Below, in pieces: positions 1 to 6,832 of a stretch of 23,075 nucleotides of DNA. Within the stretch, counting starts at the first letter, position 1, and each line of letters begins with the position of its first letter. The position numbers and the translations under genes were made by a program. The stretch is taken from assembly GCA_002725445.1 (NCBI GenBank), contig PBPD01000107.1, positions 1-23,075 on the forward strand, in the 5' to 3' direction. The stretch is from Rickettsiales bacterium. GTDB lineage: Bacteria; Pseudomonadota; Alphaproteobacteria; Rickettsiales; UBA3002. Under the pieces are notes generated by a model. It did no database searches. It saw only the letters and a program-made list of their open reading frames with translations, and had not been told where the DNA came from.

Positions 1-2
1 CA

Positions 3-437
3 CGTGCCAAAGAGCGCGTGTTTTCACCGCGTAGTGAAGAAAATGCGTGGGATGTGAAAGATCAGCCGCCTGAATTCTGGGGGCATTACAACACCGATTT
101 TGCGCCCGATACGCATGTGCGCGTGCACCCTTTATTGCAATGGACAGAGCTTGATATCTGGCGTTACATTCAGCGTGAAAATATTCCGACGGTGCCACTT
201 TATTTCGCCCGTGCTTATAACGAGTTTGAGGGGCGCGACTATAATGGCGATATGATGCGTTTTCGTTCCATTGGCGAACGCGGTATCACCTGGCCTGTGG
301 CAAGCGACGCCAACACGATCGAAAAAATTATTTCAGAACTCGAAACCACGAAAACCGCTGAGCGCGCTGGTCGCCCCATGGGAGCAGACGAAGACGAAAG
401 CAGTTTTGAGCGTTTGCGGGCAGCGGGGTATATGTAA
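3..437 (+). CDS. cysD: Sulfate adenylyltransferase subunit 2 (CysD), C-terminal part
   Basis: This is the C-terminal part of the ATP-sulfurylase catalytic subunit, which forms adenylylsulfate (APS) from ATP and sulfate in the cytoplasm together with the GTPase CysN. The reading frame is open to the left edge. It enters on the family motif RAKER, so the GTG at 18 is internal and not a start. Other CysD landmarks are the WTELDIWRYI segment, VPLYFA and the C-terminal TAERAGR. The region between VPLYFA and MMRFRSIG is shorter than in E. coli CysD, as in some other bacterial versions. The stop overlaps the next start (TAATG at 435-439), which indicates translational coupling. Identity is secure; only the N-terminus is missing. 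Confidence 0.95.
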   Translation, partial: RAKERVFSPRSEENAWDVKDQPPEFWGHYNTDFAPDTHVRVHPLLQWTELDIWRYIQRENIPTVPLYFARAYNEFEGRDYNGDMMRFRSIGERGITWPVASDANTIEKIISELETTKTAERAGRPMGADEDESSFERLRAAGYM

Positions 438-796
438 TGGCTGATGACGTGTTACAGCGCATAGATGCTTTGGAGCGCAAGATCGACCGTCTCACCGAGC
501 TGGTGGCGAATGAGTCGCGTAATATGGTGGCGCTGTACCGCCGTAGCACCGCCCTGATGCATATGGTCGAATCGGTGGCGGATGGGCAAGAACCGCGCTT
601 GCCAAAGGTGGTGCGCGCCGAGATCGACGCCAGTATATCGCCGGATGCTTTCACCGAATTAGCGCAGAAGGACGAAGAAGAATTTATTCGTCGCTATGGA
701 AAGGAAGTGTTGAAAGTGCTGAAAGAGCGTGGAATCGAAGTGATTACGCGCATCGGTGAGTTTGCTCCCCTCAAATCAGAAAGGAGAACACACTAA
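437..796 (+). CDS. Small unrecognised cytoplasmic protein inside the cysD-cysNC operon
   Basis: I do not recognise this 119-residue protein. It has no signal peptide and no membrane segment. The first 25 or so residues form a short heptad-like stretch (LQRIDALERKIDRLTELV), suggesting a coiled coil, and the rest is charged and probably helical. It contains no cysteine or obvious catalytic motif. The start codon overlaps the cysD stop, and its own stop overlaps the next start (TAATG at 794-798), so it appears translationally coupled to sulfate-activation genes on both sides. A role in sulfate activation is inferred from position only. Confidence 0.75.
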   Translation: MADDVLQRIDALERKIDRLTELVANESRNMVALYRRSTALMHMVESVADGQEPRLPKVVRAEIDASISPDAFTELAQKDEEEFIRRYGKEVLKVLKERGIEVITRIGEFAPLKSERRTH

Positions 797-1272
797 TGGT
801 ATTGCGTATTATGATGGCAGCCTTGCTGCTGGTCGCAAGTGCGGGCCACAGTGCAGCGCAGGATAATCTGGCCGCGGAACGCGACGCGCTCGTGAAAAAA
901 ATGACCCAACAGGCCGAAGAACGTTTTTGGCAGATGCGCGATAAATTCGAACCACCCATTGATGAATCAAAGGCCAATGCGCGCCAAATATTCACCTTGC
1001 CTGAAAAAGAGTCGCAATTTGTCTTTGAGGTCGGCATGACCAACGCAGCCGCTCAGTGGTGCGGGCTGGAATGGAAGCCAACCTATTTGCAGTTCAGAAA
1101 ATGGCAGAAGCAACGTGACTGGAACCCGTATCAGTTAGGCTTTGTCGATTATTTCCATGGCATGGTATATGGCTTTGCCAGCAAAATGCTGGAAGAGCAA
1201 AGCTGCAAGGCGGCGCAAAAAACCAAAACTCAGGAACGTTTAACCCAACTGAAATCGATTTACGCGAACTAA
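796..1272 (+). CDS. Small secreted protein of unknown function inside the cysD-cysNC operon
   Basis: This 158-residue protein begins with a Sec-type signal peptide: a hydrophobic stretch from residue 2 to about 18 and a likely cleavage near HSAA|QD. The mature part is charged, with two cysteines (in QWCGLEW and EQSCKAA) that could form a disulfide in the periplasm, and an aromatic-rich middle. I recognise no family. A ribosome-binding site AAGGAG at 781-786 precedes the ATG, which overlaps the upstream stop. The gene ends 2 nt before cysNC. A periplasmic protein between two cytoplasmic sulfurylase subunits is unexpected. Confidence 0.75.
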   Translation: MVLRIMMAALLLVASAGHSAAQDNLAAERDALVKKMTQQAEERFWQMRDKFEPPIDESKANARQIFTLPEKESQFVFEVGMTNAAAQWCGLEWKPTYLQFRKWQKQRDWNPYQLGFVDYFHGMVYGFASKMLEEQSCKAAQKTKTQERLTQLKSIYAN

Positions 1273-1274
1273 CT

Positions 1275-3194
1275 ATGAGCCAGTCATCTGCTTTGCCACT
1301 CACTATGGAATCGTCAGCTATCGCCCATGCTGCGCCGCTGCGCATTGTGATTGTCGGGCATATTGATCACGGTAAATCCACGTTGGTGGGGCGCCTGCTT
1401 TACGAAACCAATGCATTGCCGGAAGGTAAGTTTGAGCAGATAACAGCCAGCTGCGAGAAGCGTAACATGCCTTTTGAATGGGCGTTTTTGATGGATGCGT
1501 TGCAGGCCGAGCGCGACCAGAACGTCACCATCGACACCACGCAAATCTGGTTTAACTCTGCCAAACGCCGCTATTGCCTGATTGACGCGCCCGGCCATCG
1601 CGAGTTTGTGAAAAACATGGTGACAGGTGCCGCCAATGCCGAAGCGGCCGTGTTGATTGTGGATGCTGCTGAAGGGGTGCGCGAGCAAACCCGTCGCCAC
1701 GCCTATTTATTGCACCTGCTGGGGATTCGTCAGGTGGTGGTGGTCATCAACAAAATGGACGCAGTGGAGTATGCGCAAGCACGCTATGACGAAGTGGCGA
1801 GTGAAGTGCGTGCCTATTTGCAGGGGCTGGACATTGTGCCCACATACCTATTGCCTTTGTCGGCGCGTGAAGGTGACAATATAAATAGCGCGTCAGCGCA
1901 CATGCCATGGTTTGAAGGTGTGTCGTTGCTGGAGGCGTTGGATGGTTGCGCAGCATTGTCGGCGGCAGAGGATTTGCCGCTGCGCTTACAAGTGCAGGAT
2001 ATTTACCGCTTTGATAAGCGTCGCATTGTGGCTGGGCGTATTATGTCAGGCACGCTCAGGGTGGGCGATGAAGTGTTGTTTTCTCCCTCCAATTACCGGG
2101 TGAAGGTGCGTTCAATCGAGCAGTGGCCTGACGATGGTGAGCCGTTGCAGCAAGCCGGTGCGGGGCAATCGGTGGGTATTACGCTCGAAGACCAGATTTT
2201 TGTGGAACGGGGAGACGTGGCGAGCCACGAAGCGAGCGCGCCCGTGCTGACCAATCGTTTTGATGCGTCGTTATTTTGGTTGCATCAGCAGCCGCTGGAG
2301 CAGGGGCGACGCTATAAACTTAAGATTGGTACCCGTGAGATCACCGCCGAATTGGAAGAGATTCGCCAGGTGGTGGATACGGAGACACTGGCGTCCGAGC
2401 CGTCCGATCGCATCGAGCGAAATCAAATGGCAGAGGTGCGTTGGCGCTTGCGCGGGCTGATTGCAGCGGATGACCATGCAGTATTAGCGCAATGCGGGCG
2501 CTTTGTGATCATGCACGAGCATTATATTGCGGGTGGCGGCATCATGCGTTTGGATGAGGTGATGGATCAGCGCGTGAAGGCGCGTGAAGTTACTTCAAAA
2601 CATATCAGCGCGGTAGAGTTTGATGTGACAGCGACTGACCGCCAGCTCATGAATGGCCATAAGGGCGGGGTGTTGTGGTTCACGGGCTTGAGCGGCTCCG
2701 GCAAATCGACGTTAGCGCGCGAGCTGCAGCAACGTTTATTTGCGCATGGGTGTCAGGTTTATGTGTTGGATGGTGACAATATTCGCCATGGCTTATGCTC
2801 CGATTTAGGGTTTGCTCCTGAAGACCGAAGTGAGAATATCAGGCGCGTAGGCGAGGTTGCATCACTCTTTGCAGATGCAGGTATGATTGTGATCGCTGCG
2901 TTTATTTCTCCTTACGCAGAAGATCGTAAGCGGGCGCGCACCTCTGCGCCAGATGGTTTTCATACCGTTTATATCGAGGCAGACGTAGATACGTGTGAGA
3001 GTCGTGATGTAAAAGGGCTCTACAAAAAGGCACGTGCAGGCGAGATTGAGAATTTCACCGGTGTTACGGCGCCATATGAAGTGCCAGACAATGCGGATTT
3101 GGTCGTAAATACGGCAGAATTGAGCATTGATCAATCAGTCGAAAAGTTGATGGAATACGTGCAGCGTTATTTTATTCAGCCCGCCACTAAGTGA
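1275..3194 (+). CDS. cysNC: Bifunctional sulfate adenylyltransferase GTPase subunit / APS kinase (CysN-CysC fusion)
   Basis: This 639-residue fusion activates sulfate. The N-terminal CysN half is the GTPase that drives ATP-sulfurylase with CysD; the C-terminal CysC half phosphorylates APS to PAPS. Visible GTPase motifs are the P-loop GHIDHGKS (28-35), DAPGH (104-108) and NKMD (159-162), followed by EF-Tu-like beta domains up to about residue 430. The APS kinase half carries its own P-loop GLSGSGKS (471-478), DGDN (499-502), FISP with the conserved serine 545, and KGLYKKARAGE. The fusion resembles NodQ/CysNC proteins. Its switch region reads MDALQAERDQNVTIDT rather than the common TDGLQAEREQGITIDV, a variant I associate with alphaproteobacteria. 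No strong ribosome-binding site is seen, so expression probably relies on coupling. ATG 1305 is a possible later start. Confidence 0.95.
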   Translation: MSQSSALPLTMESSAIAHAAPLRIVIVGHIDHGKSTLVGRLLYETNALPEGKFEQITASCEKRNMPFEWAFLMDALQAERDQNVTIDTTQIWFNSAKRRYCLIDAPGHREFVKNMVTGAANAEAAVLIVDAAEGVREQTRRHAYLLHLLGIRQVVVVINKMDAVEYAQARYDEVASEVRAYLQGLDIVPTYLLPLSAREGDNINSASAHMPWFEGVSLLEALDGCAALSAAEDLPLRLQVQDIYRFDKRRIVAGRIMSGTLRVGDEVLFSPSNYRVKVRSIEQWPDDGEPLQQAGAGQSVGITLEDQIFVERGDVASHEASAPVLTNRFDASLFWLHQQPLEQGRRYKLKIGTREITAELEEIRQVVDTETLASEPSDRIERNQMAEVRWRLRGLIAADDHAVLAQCGRFVIMHEHYIAGGGIMRLDEVMDQRVKAREVTSKHISAVEFDVTATDRQLMNGHKGGVLWFTGLSGSGKSTLARELQQRLFAHGCQVYVLDGDNIRHGLCSDLGFAPEDRSENIRRVGEVASLFADAGMIVIAAFISPYAEDRKRARTSAPDGFHTVYIEADVDTCESRDVKGLYKKARAGEIENFTGVTAPYEVPDNADLVVNTAELSIDQSVEKLMEYVQRYFIQPATK

Positions 3195-3219
3195 GTTGCT
3201 TAACTCACCTTATTTTTAT
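3191..3219 (+). terminator. Rho-independent terminator overlapping the cysNC stop codon
   Basis: A perfect 7-bp stem, GTGAGTT (3191-3197) and AACTCAC (3202-3208), closes a GCTT loop. It is followed within two bases by a T-rich run to 3219. The cysNC TGA stop lies inside the left arm. The stem is only moderately GC-rich, so it may be of medium strength. Confidence 0.65.
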
Positions 3220-3462
3220 TGCTATTATTTAGAATCTTAAAGGCTAGCCGGTATTTTACTTGCGAAGCGGTAAATAATACGCAAATATACATCTAACAAT
3301 AAATTAAGAATTGTTGCTATTGTATTGAAGAATAATGGTTTTATTGAATTTTTTGCCTGTGGGGTCGGCGCTTGGGCTAAAAACCTTCGGATTTTAAAGG
3401 AAATTAAAGCATTTTTCAGGTATAATAGTAGCAAGGCTAACAATAGATAATTACGCTCGCAC
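3220..3462. other. AT-rich non-coding gap between the cys operon and the pilus operon
   Basis: No convincing gene is seen in this AT-rich stretch. It contains two small weak hairpins, TTTAC/GTAAA (3255-3259 with 3270-3274) and AACAAT/ATTGTT (3295-3300 with 3310-3315), and ends in the putative pilus-operon promoter. Confidence 0.6.
3421..3426 (+). promoter_or_regulatory. Putative -10 box of the pilus operon promoter
   Basis: A perfect TATAAT hexamer lies about 37 nt before the ATG of the extension ATPase. No good TTGACA-like box is found 16-18 bp upstream, and the bases before it (CAGG) are not a proper extended -10. The call rests on the hexamer and its position alone. Confidence 0.4.
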
Positions 3463-5529
3463 ATGGATAACGAAGCTATGCATTCGGCAAGTACGCCTGC
3501 ACAGGGCTATACGCCAGATACGAACGAGGACGAAACCGTCCACGCTGCGCCACAAGAAAATGGCGCAAACGGTTCGCATGGTTCGGACGTTCAGGCTAGT
3601 CAGCAGGTGCGCCATACTTATCAGGCTCAGCCGTCATCTCCAGCAAATGAAGCTGCTGGTGAGGGTGTGGAGTCGGAGCAGACGGGGCAGGTGCCGCAGC
3701 CTCAAGCCGAGCAGCCGCCCGCGCCTCAACCAGATATGACACAACAACCACCAGAAACACCTCCGCCAGCGCCTGCGCCTCAACCGGCGCAAGGTGGAGC
3801 AATGCCGCCAGCGATGCCGGCGGGCGATGCACCGCCTCCTACGAAGGGCAAGCCTAAGCGCTTAGGTGAAAAGCTGGTGGATATGGGCCTGATCTCTGAG
3901 GATCAGCTGGAGATTGCCCTGCGTGAGCAAAAATCGAATAAAAAACTGCTGGGAGCAGTGCTGGTCGACATGAATTTCATCACCGAAAGTGCGCTCGGTG
4001 AGGTGTTGGCAGAGTCTGCGGGAGCGGAAAAGTTTGATCCAAGCGCTACCATGCTGGATCCGAATCTGATTGCAGCAGTGCCCAAAGATGTATGTGTGCG
4101 TCAAAAGGTGATTCCCGTATCGCAGCAGCCCGATGGCACGGTTTATCTGGCGATGGCAGATGTCTATAACGTGTTGGCGATTGATCAGGTGCGCCGCCAT
4201 CTGGATAAAAGCGCAAAGATTGTGCCGCTCTATTCAACCGAGAGTGAGCTGCTTGAGCTGATTGATCAGTATTATGAATATGAGATGTCGATTGACGGCA
4301 TCCTGCGCGAAATTGAAACGGGTATCCGTGAAAATAACCAGTTGGATGGGCGTGAAGAGGGGTATGTGAACCCGACGGTGCGTTTGGTGAATGCATTGTT
4401 GGTGGATGCGATTAAGCAAGACGCGTCGGACATTCACTTTGAGCCGGAAGGCACATTCCTGCGTCTGCGTTACCGCGTGGACGGTAAATTGCAGCAGATT
4501 CGCAGTTTCCACCGTGATTATTGGGCGGCCATGTGTGTGCGTCTGAAAATTATGTCGGGGATGAATATTGCGGAAACACGTAATCCGCAGGATGGCCGTA
4601 TTGGTATGCGGACGCTGGGACGTGAAATCGATTTTCGTGTGGCGACTCAGCCAACCGTACATGGTGAAAATATCGTGCTACGTATTCTGGATAAGTCGAA
4701 AGCATTGCTGCCTTTGGAAAAGCTGGGCTTTACTGAGCATAATATCAATTTGCTCAAGCGCTGTTTGAAGCGTCCAGAGGGGATCATTATTGTGACGGGC
4801 CCAACGGGTAGCGGTAAAACCACTACGCTTTACTCGATTCTTGGCTACATTAATTCGATCGACGTAAATATTATGACGCTTGAAGATCCGGTGGAATACC
4901 AGCTGCCGATGATTCGTCAGACTAACGTCCGCGAGGGTACGGTGGATTTCCACTCAGGTATTAAATCGCTCATGCGTCAAGACCCCGACATCATCTTCGT
5001 GGGTGAGGTGCGTGACGAAGAAACCGCTCTGATGGCGGTGCGTGCGGCGCTGACGGGACACCAGGTATATACGACACTTCACACCAACGATGCGATGGGC
5101 GCTATCCCACGTCTGGGTGATATTGGGGTGCCGGCACACTTGCTGGCTGGTTCGTTGATTGCAACCATGGCGCAACGTCTGGCGCGTAAATTATGCTCCG
5201 AGTGCAAAACGCCGCGTCCCGCGACGGAAGAAGAGTGTCGTGTATTGCAGGTGGATCCGGCAGAGCCACCGACTATTTATGATGCTAACGGCTGCGCGGC
5301 ATGCGGCCATAAGGGCTATAAGGGGCGTACGGCTATTTTGGAGATTATGCGTATCGATAAAGGGATGGATGAATTGATCGCTACCCATGCGACGCGTAAT
5401 CACATGATGGAGTATGCGCTGGAGAACGGATTTATCCCTATGGTGCAAGATGGCATCGCTAAAGTGTTAAAAGGTGAGATAGACCTTGCCGAATTGATAA
5501 ACACGGTAGACCTGACAGATAGATTGTAA
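3463..5529 (+). CDS. pilB: Type IV pilus extension ATPase (PilB/MshE/GspE family) with MshEN domain
   Basis: This hexameric motor ATPase powers pilin polymerisation at the inner membrane. The 688 residues comprise a disordered Pro/Gln-rich extension (1-130), an MshEN-type N-terminal domain (133-185), and the GspE ATPase core. The core has Walker A GPTGSGKT (446-453), the Asp-box region around DASDIHFEP, GEVRD with the catalytic Glu (514-518), and a zinc tetracysteine (C578, C581, C611, C614) typical of PilB/GspE and absent from PilT. The first MshEN motif matches the c-di-GMP-binding consensus fully: RLG, LV, G, LI, L, L and Q156 at the right spacing. No strong ribosome-binding site precedes ATG 3463. 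ATG 3802, preceded by AAGGTGGAG, would give a standard 575-residue protein, so the start is uncertain. It heads the operon, 97 nt before pilC. Confidence 0.93.
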   Translation: MDNEAMHSASTPAQGYTPDTNEDETVHAAPQENGANGSHGSDVQASQQVRHTYQAQPSSPANEAAGEGVESEQTGQVPQPQAEQPPAPQPDMTQQPPETPPPAPAPQPAQGGAMPPAMPAGDAPPPTKGKPKRLGEKLVDMGLISEDQLEIALREQKSNKKLLGAVLVDMNFITESALGEVLAESAGAEKFDPSATMLDPNLIAAVPKDVCVRQKVIPVSQQPDGTVYLAMADVYNVLAIDQVRRHLDKSAKIVPLYSTESELLELIDQYYEYEMSIDGILREIETGIRENNQLDGREEGYVNPTVRLVNALLVDAIKQDASDIHFEPEGTFLRLRYRVDGKLQQIRSFHRDYWAAMCVRLKIMSGMNIAETRNPQDGRIGMRTLGREIDFRVATQPTVHGENIVLRILDKSKALLPLEKLGFTEHNINLLKRCLKRPEGIIIVTGPTGSGKTTTLYSILGYINSIDVNIMTLEDPVEYQLPMIRQTNVREGTVDFHSGIKSLMRQDPDIIFVGEVRDEETALMAVRAALTGHQVYTTLHTNDAMGAIPRLGDIGVPAHLLAGSLIATMAQRLARKLCSECKTPRPATEEECRVLQVDPAEPPTIYDANGCAACGHKGYKGRTAILEIMRIDKGMDELIATHATRNHMMEYALENGFIPMVQDGIAKVLKGEIDLAELINTVDLTDRL

Positions 5530-5626
5530 TACTATATCTCCAAACAATATAAGAATATTCTCGGCATATTGGTGAAGTGAGTGTCTTCCCGCAAGGGTAG
5601 AGTGTGTTTGTTAGTAGCTGAGGATT
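5530..5626. other. Gap between pilB and pilC with a weak hairpin
   Basis: This 97-nt gap has no gene. A small stem TCT-T-CCC / GGG-T-AGA with a GCAA loop lies at 5584-5601, followed by a moderately T-rich run. It could reduce read-through into pilC or be coincidental. The sequence TGAGGA just before ATG 5627 can serve as ribosome-binding site. Confidence 0.4.
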
Positions 5627-6832
5627 ATGCCAAATTTCTCTTATTCTGCGATTAATGACAAAGGCCGCACTATACGTGGTTCTGTCAACGCTGATAATGA
5701 TGTGGATCTGGAAGCGCGCCTGAAAGAGGTGGGACTGGATCTCGTTAGCTATAAAGTGTTGAAAGAAAAAGGTGCTGCCAGCTTTGGTTCGCGCATCCAG
5801 ATGAAAGACATGATCATTATGATGTTGCATCTGGAGCAGCTGAACCGTGCAGGGGTGCCATTGCACGAGGCGTTGTCGGATGTGCGCGATTCGACCGAAT
5901 CCGCTAAGCTGCGCGATGTAATGACAGATATTACCGAGCGTGTGAAAGGCGGGCAAATGTTGTCGGAAGCGATGACAGAATATCCGCGCGTTTTCAGTAA
6001 GGTTTTTGTGGGGTTGGTTGAGGCTGGCGAGCGAAATGGTAACCTCAGTGAGTCTTTCACGCATATGTCGGATCATATGAAGTGGACCGCTGATTTGCGT
6101 CGTAAGGTGCGCAAAGCTATTTCGTACCCGGCTGTGTTGCTGGTGGTCATGTCGGCGGTTATCACCGTGCTGATGCTTTTTGTTGTGCCGAAGCTGATCG
6201 ACTTTATTGTGAATCAGGGTTTTGATATTCCTGCTCATACCCGCGCACTGATCTGGACATCGGAAGCGTTCCAAAGTCACTGGTATCTTATTTTCGGTAT
6301 CCCAATTGGTATCGCATTCACAGTGGTGATGCTGTACCGTACGTCCGAACCGTTTGCCTATAAATGGGATAATATGATGCTCAGCCTGCCGATCATTGGC
6401 GCAACGATTCGTAAAATTAATCTGGCGCGTTTTACGCACTTCTTTTCAGTCATGTTCAAGAGCGGTATCGATATACTGGATTCTCTGGAATCAGCGCAGA
6501 ACGTGGTTGGCAATCGTGTGTTGAAAGAGTCGATTGGCATGGTGAAGCGTTCAGTGGAAGAGGGTAATTCTCTGACTAACTCATTGCGAATGTCGCACCA
6601 ATTTCCCACCTTGGTGATTCGTATGTTTAAGGTAGGTGAAGAGAGCGGTAACATGAATGAATCGCTCGAGAATATTAATTTTTTCTATAATCGCGAAGTG
6701 AATGATGCCGTGGATGGTATGGTGGGCATGATTCAGCCAGCTCTGACTATTGTGATGGGCGGGTTGATTTTTTGGGTTATCGCCGCGGTATTCGGGCCAT
6801 TGTATCAATCCTTCGAGCAGATGAATTTCTAA
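5627..6832 (+). CDS. pilC: Type IV pilus inner-membrane platform protein (PilC/GspF family)
   Basis: This polytopic inner-membrane protein couples the cytoplasmic motor ATPases to the growing pilus. Its 401 residues match the family's usual length (about 400). It has two T2SSF/GspF repeats, about residues 63-188 and 268-391. Each carries the family signature in its cytoplasmic part (EAGERNGNL at 132-140 and VGEESGNM at 336-343). Hydrophobic segments lie at about 166-188, 219-237 and 369-391. The start has TGAGGA a few bases upstream. The stop is directly followed by the ATG of the next gene (TAAATG), so the downstream alignment-complex genes are very likely co-translated. Confidence 0.93.
   Translation: MPNFSYSAINDKGRTIRGSVNADNDVDLEARLKEVGLDLVSYKVLKEKGAASFGSRIQMKDMIIMMLHLEQLNRAGVPLHEALSDVRDSTESAKLRDVMTDITERVKGGQMLSEAMTEYPRVFSKVFVGLVEAGERNGNLSESFTHMSDHMKWTADLRRKVRKAISYPAVLLVVMSAVITVLMLFVVPKLIDFIVNQGFDIPAHTRALIWTSEAFQSHWYLIFGIPIGIAFTVVMLYRTSEPFAYKWDNMMLSLPIIGATIRKINLARFTHFFSVMFKSGIDILDSLESAQNVVGNRVLKESIGMVKRSVEEGNSLTNSLRMSHQFPTLVIRMFKVGEESGNMNESLENINFFYNREVNDAVDGMVGMIQPALTIVMGGLIFWVIAAVFGPLYQSFEQMNF

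Noticed and set aside
18..437. GTG at position 18 as the start of a short cysD gene
   Set aside because: The frame is open to the window edge and the residues before it (RAKER) belong to the conserved CysD sequence, so the gene continues upstream.
5459..6439. 326-codon open frame on the - strand across the pilB end and pilC
   Set aside because: It lies antisense to two clearly recognised genes, and its His/Arg/Gln-rich product has no signal or domain. It is a shadow of pilC codon usage.
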